A DNA stretch of 5,617 nt from positions 1 through 5,617 of the forward strand of contig CAIWNO010000298.1 in the NCBI GenBank assembly GCA_903914045.1. The letters run 5' to 3'. The position numbers and the translations under genes are program-made. The notes beneath the pieces are model-generated. The model had not been told where the DNA came from. It was given only the letters and a program-made list of their open reading frames with translations, and made no database searches. How positions within the stretch are numbered: the first letter of the stretch is position 1; the number at the start of each line of letters is the position of its first letter. This document shows, piece after piece, positions 1 through 5,617 of this stretch. The DNA is from an uncultured bacterium (GTDB lineage: Bacteria; Planctomycetota; Phycisphaerae; Phycisphaerales; SM1A02).

Positions 1-333
1 ACCATGAAGAGCGCCCTGCACTCGTGCGGCGAAGGACGGCGCGCCGGCGCGTTGATGGTGGTCGATACGCATGGAAGATTGGCTGGCATTTTGACCGACG
101 GCGATGTGCGCCGATTGATCAACCAACATGGAGCCGCGGCGCTGGACAAACCAATCGCTGAATGCATGACCAAGCATCCACGATGTTTGCCCGCTCAATC
201 CTTGGTGCGTGACGCGGTGCGCATGATCCGTGAACTGCGCGTGGATGAACTTCCCGTGGTGGACACCGATGGAAAACCAATCGGCTTGATTGATATTCAA
301 GATTTGATCGCGTTGAAAGTTGTGCGGGACTAA
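1..333 (+). CDS. kdsD: Arabinose-5-phosphate isomerase (KdsD/KpsF family), C-terminal CBS-pair part, 5' end outside window
   Basis: The frame is open from base 1 to the TAA at 331-333, giving 110 residues. The ATG at base 4 is internal, not a start. What is visible is a tandem CBS pair. CBS1 carries GALMVVD and GILTDGDVRRLI (about residues 16-40), and CBS2 runs from MTKHP (56) through ELPVVDTDGKPIGLIDIQDL (83-102). The TDGD-(V/L)RR signature followed by a short spacer and a second CBS ending in a (L/I)QDL motif is typical of the tail of KpsF/GutQ/KdsD sugar isomerases. Family members have an N-terminal SIS domain that interconverts ribulose-5-phosphate and arabinose-5-phosphate for Kdo synthesis in the cytoplasm. 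The SIS domain would lie upstream and is not seen, so the enzymatic call is inferred from the CBS part alone. Another CBS-pair protein remains possible. A STAS gene follows after 3 bases, so the two are probably cotranscribed. Confidence 0.72.
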   Translation, partial: TMKSALHSCGEGRRAGALMVVDTHGRLAGILTDGDVRRLINQHGAAALDKPIAECMTKHPRCLPAQSLVRDAVRMIRELRVDELPVVDTDGKPIGLIDIQDLIALKVVRD

Positions 334-336
334 ATC

Positions 337-684
337 ATGCAGACCTTCATCACCGAACGCGACGGTTTGATTTTGGTTGTGGCCGCCGATGGCGGACTGA
401 ACCGCGGCACCGCGCAACAACTGATTGAAGAAGTTGCCAAGCATGTTGAAAGCGGCGCCTTGCACGTTGTGGTGGATTGCGCCAAGCTTGATATTTTGTC
501 CAGCATGGGTCTGGGCGCGCTGTTGCAAATTCACAACAAGTTGAAGAAGCATGGAGCACAAGTTCGTCTATGCGGACTTCGCAGCATGATGGTGCAGGCC
601 ATTCTGCTGTCGCGCTTGGACAAGATTTTTGAGGTCTATGCGGATGTCAACGCGGCCAAACTTTCTTTTAGGCCCCTGTCCTAA
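337..684 (+). CDS. STAS-domain protein, anti-sigma factor antagonist-like (SpoIIAA type)
   Basis: This is a 115-residue single-domain protein, about the size of SpoIIAA/RsbV proteins. It has the alternating strand and helix pattern of a STAS domain: strands near 10-16 and 42-48 (HVVVDCAKLD), then LSSMGLGALLQIH at 54-66. Aligned by eye to SpoIIAA DSSGLG, Ser56 falls on the phosphorylated serine, while the preceding Asp is replaced by Ser, a common variant in the family. Family members act in the cytoplasm by binding an anti-sigma kinase or another partner when dephosphorylated. No kinase, phosphatase or sigma-factor gene is in the window, so the partner is unknown. The start is 3 bases after the upstream stop with no clear Shine-Dalgarno sequence, which suggests translational coupling to the isomerase gene. 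The stop codon lies inside a 7-bp inverted repeat. Confidence 0.88.
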   Translation: MQTFITERDGLILVVAADGGLNRGTAQQLIEEVAKHVESGALHVVVDCAKLDILSSMGLGALLQIHNKLKKHGAQVRLCGLRSMMVQAILLSRLDKIFEVYADVNAAKLSFRPLS

Positions 685-686
685 AA
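666..686 (+). repeat. Inverted repeat over the STAS stop codon
   Basis: TTTTAGG (666-672) pairs perfectly with CCTAAAA (680-686) around a 7-base loop. The stop codon at 682-684 sits in the right arm. No U-run follows on either strand, so this is not a canonical intrinsic terminator. It could protect the 3' end of the mRNA or be chance. Confidence 0.45.
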
Positions 687-710
687 ACTCTTGTCACATC
701 TGATGAATGT

Positions 711-812
711 CATGAATGTGGCAAAAATGCATAAATATGCGCTATTCATGCCACTTGTGGCGGCGCACAAAGCCAGCCACAAGATGCTGTGGAAGATGTT
801 GCGCGGCATGAA
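711..812 (+). repeat. Cluster of overlapping inverted repeats in the intergenic region
   Basis: Several perfect arms fall within about 100 bases. CATGAAT (711-717) pairs with ATTCATG (744-750). GCATA-AA-TATGC is a 12-base palindrome at 729-740. CTTGTGGC (754-761) pairs with GCCACAAG (776-783), and GGC (762-764) extends that stem with GCC (772-774), leaving a one-base bulge at 775. TTCATGCC (745-752) pairs with GGCATGAA (805-812) and encloses that hairpin. CCACA (777-781) can instead pair with TGTGG (788-792). Some helices share arms and exclude each other. No U-run follows, so a simple intrinsic terminator is unlikely. The element could be a structured leader RNA, a regulator-binding region or a decayed repeat. 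Confidence 0.5.
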
Positions 813-823
813 ATAAACATAAT
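799..823 (+). promoter_or_regulatory. Possible sigma-70-like promoter for the small gene at 900
   Basis: CATAAT at 818-823 matches five of six bases of the -10 consensus and lies in an A-rich tract (811-838). The only -35-like sequence upstream is TTGCGC at 799-804, with a spacer of 14 bases, which is too short for a good promoter. The call therefore rests mainly on the -10 and the local base composition. If used, transcription would begin near 830 and leave a leader of about 70 bases. Confidence 0.25.
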
Positions 824-887
824 CAATAATAAAAAAATGTGCGCCACGCGCCGTGCTTGGTTCGATGAAGGCTCACGCCAATTCACC

Positions 888-893
888 AAGGAG
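888..893 (+). promoter_or_regulatory. Shine-Dalgarno sequence that fixes the start of the 67-residue gene
   Basis: AAGGAG ends 6 bases before the ATG at 900-902. This is the clearest ribosome binding site in the window. It rules in favour of the 900 start over the in-frame ATG at 789, which has no comparable site. Confidence 0.8.
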
Positions 894-899
894 CACTCA

Positions 900-1103
900 A
901 TGCAAAGCAAAGAACAATTGATCGAATCCATTCAACGAATCAACCCTTCGGCTCTGCGCGAATTTTTAACAACATTCGATTGGCAAGCGCTTCGTCGATA
1001 CTTGGACCATTTAAGTTTAACGCTTGAGCCGCGCGGAGTGGATAGCCACTGGACGCGGCTTGGCGATACCCCAGCAGTTGTGTGGCGGCGGTCTGCGGCT
1101 TGA
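900..1103 (+). CDS. Small conserved-looking protein of unknown function, 67 residues
   Basis: The start is the ATG 6 bases after AAGGAG. The in-frame upstream ATG at 789 would add 37 low-complexity residues read from an A-rich intergenic stretch. The protein is soluble-looking, with no signal peptide or membrane segment. Residues 3-40 are predominantly helical in character (KEQLIESIQRI, ALREFL, WQALRRYLDHL). The end (about 41-63) holds LEPRG, DSHW.R and GDTPAVVWR. It contains three Trp and many charged residues. I recall short planctomycete hypothetical proteins with a similar YLDHL...EPRG...GDTPAVV ending, but cannot confirm that here, and I do not recognise a function. It stands apart from its neighbours: 215 bases after the STAS gene, with its own ribosome site and probably its own promoter, and convergent with the minus-strand operon. 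Confidence 0.72.
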   Translation: MQSKEQLIESIQRINPSALREFLTTFDWQALRRYLDHLSLTLEPRGVDSHWTRLGDTPAVVWRRSAA

Positions 1104-1108
1104 CCCCC

Positions 1109-1121
1109 GACGGCCGCCGTC
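1109..1121 (+). terminator. Weak terminator-like GC hairpin after the small gene
   Basis: GACGG (1109-1113) pairs with CCGTC (1117-1121) around CCG. The stem begins 5 bases after the stop codon. A pyrimidine-rich stretch with T-runs (about 1131-1144) follows, but 9 or more bases away from the stem, so termination by the usual mechanism is doubtful. Confidence 0.25.
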
Positions 1122-1191
1122 CCACCAACCCTGTTCTTCTTTTCATATTGGTTTCAACGCACAACAACGCACGCGGCGAGAAGTGTTCAGT

Positions 1192-1230
1192 GGCTTTGCC
1201 TAACTGGCAATTTAAAGCCGCGGATTTTTT
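1192..1230 (+). terminator. Candidate plus-strand intrinsic terminator overlapping the 3' end of the receiver gene
   Basis: GGCTTT (1192-1197) pairs with AAAGCC (1214-1219). Inside it GCC (1198-1200) pairs with GGC (1206-1208), and TTGCC/GGCAA (1196-1200/1206-1210) is an alternative. Six Ts at 1225-1230 follow after GCGGA. This arrangement works only for plus-strand transcripts. The T-run is inside the coding end of the convergent response-regulator gene. No minus-strand U-run is present. Confidence 0.35.
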
Positions 1231-1724
1231 AGCAGCGCTTCAACGCGTCGCTTGAGCAGGCGCACGCGCAGCAAACTGCGCACGCGCGTAATCAACTCCA
1301 ACTTATTGACTGGCTTGGTCAGAAAGTCGTCGCAGCCGCACTCCACGGCGCGCTCAAAATCACCCACTTCATTCAGGGCCGTCACCATAATGATGACCGT
1401 GTCACGTAGCGCGGAATCCTGCTTGATTTTGCGGCAAACTTCAAATCCGCTCATGCGCGGCATCATGACGTCAAGCAAAATTAAATCGGGTTTGCAACGC
1501 GCGACGGCTTCAATGGCTTCAACGCCATCGTGCGCGCTGACCAACTTGCACTCCATGGATTCCAACCACGCCTGCATCAATTCCACATTTTGCAGGTTGT
1601 CATCCACCAATAAAATTGTTGCGCTCTTCAACTCCTCGTTGGAAGGCTCGCGTTCAATGGCTTGCTCTAATTCATCTTGAGGTGTGGGCATGCGGCGCAT
1701 ACTAGCTTGAGCGGCCGCTTTCAT
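1212..1724 (-). CDS. Stand-alone response-regulator receiver (REC) protein
   Basis: This 170-residue protein consists of an acidic, charged N-terminal extension of about 34 residues followed by one receiver domain (about 35-155). The key residues are intact: the acidic pair Asp41-Asp42 in ILLVDDN, phosphoacceptor Asp85 in DLILLDVMMPRMSG, Thr115 in MVTAL, and Lys137 in LTKPV. After the domain there is only a short basic helix (RVRLLKRRVEALLK), with no DNA-binding, GGDEF or other output domain. It should receive phosphate from a histidine kinase not seen here and act through protein contact or as a phosphorelay intermediate. The start at 1724 follows an in-frame stop 12 bases upstream and has no Shine-Dalgarno sequence; Met9 or Met12 are alternatives. 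It starts 21 bases after the dehydrogenase stop, which suggests an operon and coupled translation. Confidence 0.92.
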   Translation of the reverse strand: MKAAAQASMRRMPTPQDELEQAIEREPSNEELKSATILLVDDNLQNVELMQAWLESMECKLVSAHDGVEAIEAVARCKPDLILLDVMMPRMSGFEVCRKIKQDSALRDTVIIMVTALNEVGDFERAVECGCDDFLTKPVNKLELITRVRSLLRVRLLKRRVEALLKNPRL

Positions 1725-1745
1725 GCGCGGGGTTTAGGCAGCCAA

Positions 1746-4700
1746 TCAATCTGACAACGTCGGGTTGCTTGCGCCATGTTCAGTGATAAGTTTGGCGATC
1801 AGTTCAACTGGATGCAGCGGCTGCGCGTCAGTTGCGTCTCTTAATTGCTGGCGACAACTTGTGCCTGGCGCCACAATGACCGCATCGGGCGCGCCACGGA
1901 TTGCTGGAAATAAAGATTGCTCGCCAATGGCCATGGACAAGTCGTAGCGATGCGCGGCGTATCCAAATGATCCAGCCATGCCGCAACAACCAGAATCCAA
2001 CACGCTTAATCGATCGCCAAAAATGCGCCGCAACACGCGCGCGCCAGACTGCGAGCCCCACAACGCTTTTTGATGGCAATGGCCGTGAAAAAGAACGCTT
2101 TCATGTCCAGCCGCAATCTCTGGACGGCGCGGATGCTCATTCCAACGCGCGTCAAGAAATTCCTCCACCAACATGCTGCGCGACGCCAACTCGTTCAGTT
2201 GCTTGGCATCGACGGCCATTTGCAAATCGAGCCAATCATCTTTTATGGCGCTCAAGCATGATGGCTCCAACGCCAACAGTGCCACCGCGTTCTCCCGCTG
2301 CAATATGTTTAAAAGATTTGTGGCGGTGCGCGCGCATGTGCGCGTCGCCTCGGCCAACATTCCAACGCTGATCAAAGTGCGTCCACAACAACCAGCGTCT
2401 GGCATGACCACGCGATATCCAAAGGCCTCCAACAACTCAACCGCGTGGCGGGCAATATGCGTCTCATTGAAGTTGGTGAAGCAATCGGCGAACAGCAACA
2501 CGGTTGGCCGCGCTTGCTCATGGCCATCACGCGCGCCACTTGTTGTTTGAGCGGCGCTATTGTCTGGCGCATGCCGCGCGCGATTTTTGCGCGCCAGCCA
2601 TCGATGAGTGGCGGGACCAAATTCCGGCACGGTGCGCGCCGGGTGAAAGCCCATCATGGAGCGAATGAATGTGGAAAGCGGCGTGTATTGAAGCAAGGCG
2701 TTGGCAATGGGCCACACCATAGAACCAAGCCTATTTGCGCCGCGAATACGCCCAATCAAGCGGGTTCGCAGCGGAATTTTTCCGCGCGCGGCAAATTCCT
2801 GCGCCTGAAACTCCGCCTTCATTTTGGAAATATCAACGTTGCTTGGACACTCGCTTTGACAGGCTTTGCACGACAGGCACAAATCCAGCGTGGCCTTGGT
2901 TTGCGAATCGCTCCATGCCTGACCAGGCTCGCTGATGTCACCATCGCTCATCATTTGACCAGACAACGCCAAACGAAGCGCGTTGCCACGGCCGCGCGTG
3001 CTATGTCGCTCATCCAACGTGGCTCGGTATGAAGGACACATCACGCCGGTGGCTTGCGTCTTTCGACACAGACCCGCGCCGTTGCATGACTCCACCGCGT
3101 GTTCAAATCCATGCTCTTTCTGAAAACGGAAAAAGGTGTTTGTCTTTGGAATCGATATTTCTTGATCAAGCGGCTTCACGCGCAATGACTTCATGATCAG
3201 CGACGGATCACCAGTCATGACAAGATTGCCAGGATTCATTAAGCCAATCGGATCAAAAATATTTTTCACCTGGCGAAACAGTTCGCACAATTTTTCCCCA
3301 AGCACGCGATCAAGCAATGGCGTGCGTAAACGTCCATCGCCGTGTTCGCCAGAGAGCGCGCCGCCATAGGTGGCCACCAAGTCCGCAACCTCAACGGCGA
3401 TAGCCGTGACATTGGCTCGACTGGCTTCATCTTTTATTTTCACTAGCGGACGAATATGCAAACATCCAACACTGGCATGCGCGTAGTAGGCGGCCGTGGT
3501 TCCGTGGCGCGTCACAATGGCCTTGAAATCATTGACAAATCGCAACAATTGACTTGGATCGACCGCGGTGTCCTCCACAAATGTCATGGGCTTTCGATCG
3601 CCTGGAATACTGTGCAGCAGCGGCTCGCCGGCCTTGCGCAATTTCCACGCCGAGGCAATTGAAATTGGTGTGAGATATCTCTGCATGGCGGCGCCAGGAA
3701 CAACCGCGGCCAACGCGTCGAATGAGGCGTTCAACTGCGCCTCGCTCGCGCCTTGATATTCAACATACATGACCGCTCCCAATTTTCCATTGACGGGCTT
3801 GGGCATCAAGTCCACATAGTGGCGATATTCCGTGTTGTCGCGCGCGGCTTCCAGCACCACATCATCAATCAATTCAACGGCGCTGGGCTTGGTGTTGATC
3901 ATGCCCATCAAGGGCGCCAGCGCGTCTTCAATGCTTGAGAATCCAAGTATGGCAAGCCCAGTGCGCGCGGGCTTGGGAACTATTTTCAGCGTTGCCTCCA
4001 TCATGACTGCCAGCGTTCCTTCGGAGCCGCATAGCAGTTGCGCCAAATTCACATTGTCAAATGTTCCAGGCGTGCTGGCTTGCAGTTGTTGCAAGAGAAT
4101 GTCAACGTTGTACCCGTCCACATGGCGCATTATTTTTGGAATGCGTTTATGAATCTCATCCGCAAGCGGCAGCACAAGCGCGGCCAGGGCGCGCGCGATT
4201 TTATTTTGCGCCGGGTCGCTCTCGCATGAGCCTTTGCATAATTTCAACACCACACCCTCGGCCGTGACCACGCTCATGGCCAACACATTTTCAACAGTGC
4301 GCCCATACAAAATACTGCGTGCGCCCGCTGAATTATTGCCAATCATGCCGCCCAGCGTGGCGTGGCTGCTGGTGGCCACATCGGGTCCAAACATCATGCC
4401 ATGCGCGCTCAATGCGGCGTTGAGTTGATCCAGCGTCACGCCCGGCTCAACCGTGACGGTGCCTTGGGCGACATTGATGTTGCGAATGCCGCGACAGCGC
4501 GCGCTCATGTCCAACATGATGGCGTGGTTCACGCATTGCCCAGCCAAACTTGTTCCACTACCGCGGGGCAACATGGGAATGCGCCGCGCGCGGCAATAGC
4601 GCACAATGTCAACGGCGGACTCAGACCGATTCAGAATGACCACGCCAATGGGCTCCACTTGATACATGCTGGCGTCGGTGGCGTACAACATGCGATCATG

Positions 4701-4841
4701 TTTTTCAAATCGCACCTCGCCCACATTCATCATGCGCAAATCATGGGCCGCGCTTTCACGCAACTGAGCAAGCGTGGCGAACATGGGCAAATGAATCGCC
4801 AAGGTGGAAATTGAATCGGCGGAAGTATTGGTCGTGCTCAC
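1746..4841 (-). CDS. FAD-binding and Fe-S-binding oxidoreductase, YdiJ type (probable D-2-hydroxyacid/D-2-hydroxyglutarate dehydrogenase)
   Basis: With the GTG start at 4841 the protein has 1031 residues, close to E. coli YdiJ (about 1018). The order is: a VAO/PCMH-type FAD-binding domain with PRGSGTSLAGQ (92-102), GPDVATSSHATLGG (152-165) and CGSEGTLAV (271-279); a FAD-linked oxidase C-terminal domain with HASVGCLHIRP (455-465), SGEHGDGRLRTPLL (497-510) and LMNPGNLV (534-541); an Fe-S region with Cys586, Cys592 and Cys602 (MCPSY), then CLSCKACQSECP (Cys655/658/661/665); and two cysteine-rich CCG repeats (Cys787, 818-819, 862; then Cys922, 952-953, 996). This is a fusion of GlcD-like and GlcF-like halves. 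Known relatives oxidise D-lactate, glycolate or D-2-hydroxyglutarate and pass electrons toward the quinone pool. The substrate cannot be read from sequence. No signal peptide or membrane segment is seen. A TTG at 4889 with a weak AAGG is an alternative start. The gene lies between the unknown tail-bearing protein and the receiver gene. Confidence 0.93.
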   Translation of the reverse strand: MSTTNTSADSISTLAIHLPMFATLAQLRESAAHDLRMMNVGEVRFEKHDRMLYATDASMYQVEPIGVVILNRSESAVDIVRYCRARRIPMLPRGSGTSLAGQCVNHAIMLDMSARCRGIRNINVAQGTVTVEPGVTLDQLNAALSAHGMMFGPDVATSSHATLGGMIGNNSAGARSILYGRTVENVLAMSVVTAEGVVLKLCKGSCESDPAQNKIARALAALVLPLADEIHKRIPKIMRHVDGYNVDILLQQLQASTPGTFDNVNLAQLLCGSEGTLAVMMEATLKIVPKPARTGLAILGFSSIEDALAPLMGMINTKPSAVELIDDVVLEAARDNTEYRHYVDLMPKPVNGKLGAVMYVEYQGASEAQLNASFDALAAVVPGAAMQRYLTPISIASAWKLRKAGEPLLHSIPGDRKPMTFVEDTAVDPSQLLRFVNDFKAIVTRHGTTAAYYAHASVGCLHIRPLVKIKDEASRANVTAIAVEVADLVATYGGALSGEHGDGRLRTPLLDRVLGEKLCELFRQVKNIFDPIGLMNPGNLVMTGDPSLIMKSLRVKPLDQEISIPKTNTFFRFQKEHGFEHAVESCNGAGLCRKTQATGVMCPSYRATLDERHSTRGRGNALRLALSGQMMSDGDISEPGQAWSDSQTKATLDLCLSCKACQSECPSNVDISKMKAEFQAQEFAARGKIPLRTRLIGRIRGANRLGSMVWPIANALLQYTPLSTFIRSMMGFHPARTVPEFGPATHRWLARKNRARHAPDNSAAQTTSGARDGHEQARPTVLLFADCFTNFNETHIARHAVELLEAFGYRVVMPDAGCCGRTLISVGMLAEATRTCARTATNLLNILQRENAVALLALEPSCLSAIKDDWLDLQMAVDAKQLNELASRSMLVEEFLDARWNEHPRRPEIAAGHESVLFHGHCHQKALWGSQSGARVLRRIFGDRLSVLDSGCCGMAGSFGYAAHRYDLSMAIGEQSLFPAIRGAPDAVIVAPGTSCRQQLRDATDAQPLHPVELIAKLITEHGASNPTLSD

Positions 4842-4846
4842 AACAT

Positions 4847-4850
4847 CTCC
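4847..4850 (-). promoter_or_regulatory. Shine-Dalgarno sequence supporting the GTG start of the dehydrogenase
   Basis: On the minus strand GGAG lies 5 bases upstream of GTG (4841-4839). The longer reading from TTG at 4889 has only AAGG, 4 bases before it, and would add 16 residues that precede the first recognisable domain. The GTG start is preferred but not proven. Confidence 0.5.
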
Positions 4851-4895
4851 ATGATAGATGGCTTGTTGCAATCGGGCTTGCGCTAGCAAATCGCC

Positions 4896-5617
4896 TTACG
4901 GCTTGGCTTCTGGGTTCACAACTGGCTTGACTTGGGGTTTGGCATCCGGATTTGGGTCGGATTTGGAGGCCGGTTTGCCAGGCGCGAGTGTCTTGAACTC
5001 GTGCGCTGAATCTTTGGCGGCGTCGCGCGGTTGAAGATCATCCAAGCGCTCAACACGACGGCGATCAGCAACATTCAAAGTCAGCAACCCCGTCGGCATA
5101 TCAATTGGATGAAAAACCATTTTCCATACAATTGCGGCATTTTTAGGGACACGATCCCCACTTTCAATGCGACGAGTGGCGGCGAACAACGCACCAGATT
5201 GTCCAGTGAAAACAAGTTCAAGCGAGCCATATTTTCCCTGAAGCATGACAATGATTTCGCCATCATCTTTTTTTACGAATGACTTCAGCGCCACTTCACC
5301 CAGTTGGGGATCAATGTCTTTCCACCACAACTGCGATTGACTTCGAAGCGCCATGGCAAGTTGGGGCCAGGGACTTTCCGGAATCTCACGGCGAAAAACA
5401 ACGGCGCAATCAGACTCAATAGCTCGATCAACAACCGCGTCAACACCGGCATACATACCGACAAGTCGTCCAGGACCAACCAACACAGTGAAGCCGCCTT
5501 GAACAAGCGCGAAGGTTTCTTTGGCAGCGTCCCATGCGATCACGCTTGCCGCCGCCTCTTGCGTGGATGAAAGATCACCATCTTCTGTCACGACGCTGAC
5601 CGTACATTTGGCCGCAC
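4896..5617 (-). CDS. Unrecognised protein with Pro/Lys-rich C-terminal tail, N-terminus outside window
   Basis: The frame is open to the window edge, giving 239 residues before the TAA. A GTG at 5591 is an in-frame start codon, but the frame continues upstream of it without a stop, so the real start probably lies outside. The visible part has alternating hydrophobic stretches of beta character (ETFALVQGGFTVLVG, GEIIVMLQGKYGSLELVF), an aromatic QLWWKD motif, and TGLLTLNVADRRRVERLDDL before the tail. The last 30 or so residues are low-complexity Pro/Lys/Asn/Asp (PNPDAKPQVKP, VNPEAKP). This loosely resembles LolA-like or DUF2092-like exported proteins of planctomycetes, but that is a weak impression and no catalytic motif is seen. 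No signal peptide can be judged because the N-terminus is missing. The stop is 54 bases before the preferred dehydrogenase start (6 bases before the TTG alternative), so the genes are probably cotranscribed. Confidence 0.7.
   Translation of the reverse strand, partial: AAKCTVSVVTEDGDLSSTQEAAASVIAWDAAKETFALVQGGFTVLVGPGRLVGMYAGVDAVVDRAIESDCAVVFRREIPESPWPQLAMALRSQSQLWWKDIDPQLGEVALKSFVKKDDGEIIVMLQGKYGSLELVFTGQSGALFAATRRIESGDRVPKNAAIVWKMVFHPIDMPTGLLTLNVADRRRVERLDDLQPRDAAKDSAHEFKTLAPGKPASKSDPNPDAKPQVKPVVNPEAKP

Noticed and set aside
745..812. Possible tRNA-like gene, given its 68-base length and closing 8-bp stem
   Set aside because: No T-loop GTTCGA-type sequence, no anticodon arm of the right geometry, and the internal stem is one long hairpin.
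789..899. Longer form of the small protein starting at ATG 789
   Set aside because: No ribosome site at 789, and the extra 37 residues are read from an A-rich, repeat-filled gap. The AAGGAG at 888-893 points to 900.
1252..1680. 142-residue plus-strand open frame opposite the receiver gene
   Set aside because: It is antisense to a receiver with every catalytic residue intact; its composition (Ser/Arg/Thr-rich) is that of a shadow frame.
2326..2345. Twenty bases of perfectly alternating purine and pyrimidine, a possible Z-DNA tract
   Set aside because: It is fully inside the CCG domain coding region and follows from the run of Arg, Thr, Cys and Ala codons; GCGC is frequent throughout the window.
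2445..3032. 195-residue plus-strand open frame opposite the dehydrogenase gene
   Set aside because: It lies entirely antisense to well-conserved domains of the dehydrogenase (Fe-S region), has no recognisable domain, and is expected from codon bias in a long G+C-moderate gene.
1810..4841. Frameshift or gene split between the GlcD-like and GlcF-like halves
   Set aside because: The reading frame is continuous, all expected motifs occur in order, and the length fits natural YdiJ-type fusions.
1..5617. CRISPR array, insertion sequence or phage genes
   Set aside because: No regularly spaced repeats, transposase motifs, terminal inverted repeats or phage-like proteins were seen.

Overview
The window holds six genes in two convergent groups. 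By eye it is a little over half G+C, with compact spacing. No rRNA, tRNA, mobile element or CRISPR array was seen. Sensory and regulatory STAS and REC proteins, a KpsF/KdsD-type CBS tail, and a short protein with an EPRG...W.R.GDTPAVV-type ending suggest a Gram-negative bacterium. My best guess is Planctomycetota, perhaps a Phycisphaera-like lineage, but this rests on remembered family resemblance and is tentative.

Plus strand, 1-1103. The window opens inside the tandem-CBS tail of an arabinose-5-phosphate isomerase (Kdo/LPS pathway). Three bases later comes a single-domain STAS protein of the anti-anti-sigma type. A 215-base gap (685-899) follows; it is unusually rich in inverted repeats and ends in an A-rich tract. 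After it lies a 67-residue protein with a strong Shine-Dalgarno sequence. The 108 bases at 1104-1211 separate this gene from the minus-strand genes and hold hairpins that could end plus-strand transcription.

Minus strand, 5617 down to 1212. Three genes read in one direction with short gaps and look like one operon. The first, cut by the window edge, is an unrecognised protein with a Pro/Lys-rich C-terminal tail, possibly exported. The second is a roughly 1030-residue FAD plus Fe-S dehydrogenase of the YdiJ type, which joins GlcD-like and GlcF-like halves and probably oxidises a D-2-hydroxyacid. The third is a stand-alone response-regulator receiver with no output domain. Their promoter must lie beyond 5617.

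The least explained parts are the structured gap at 711-812, the small protein at 900-1103, and the pairing of a hydroxyacid dehydrogenase with a receiver protein. Nothing here amounts to a clearly new defence or mobile system.
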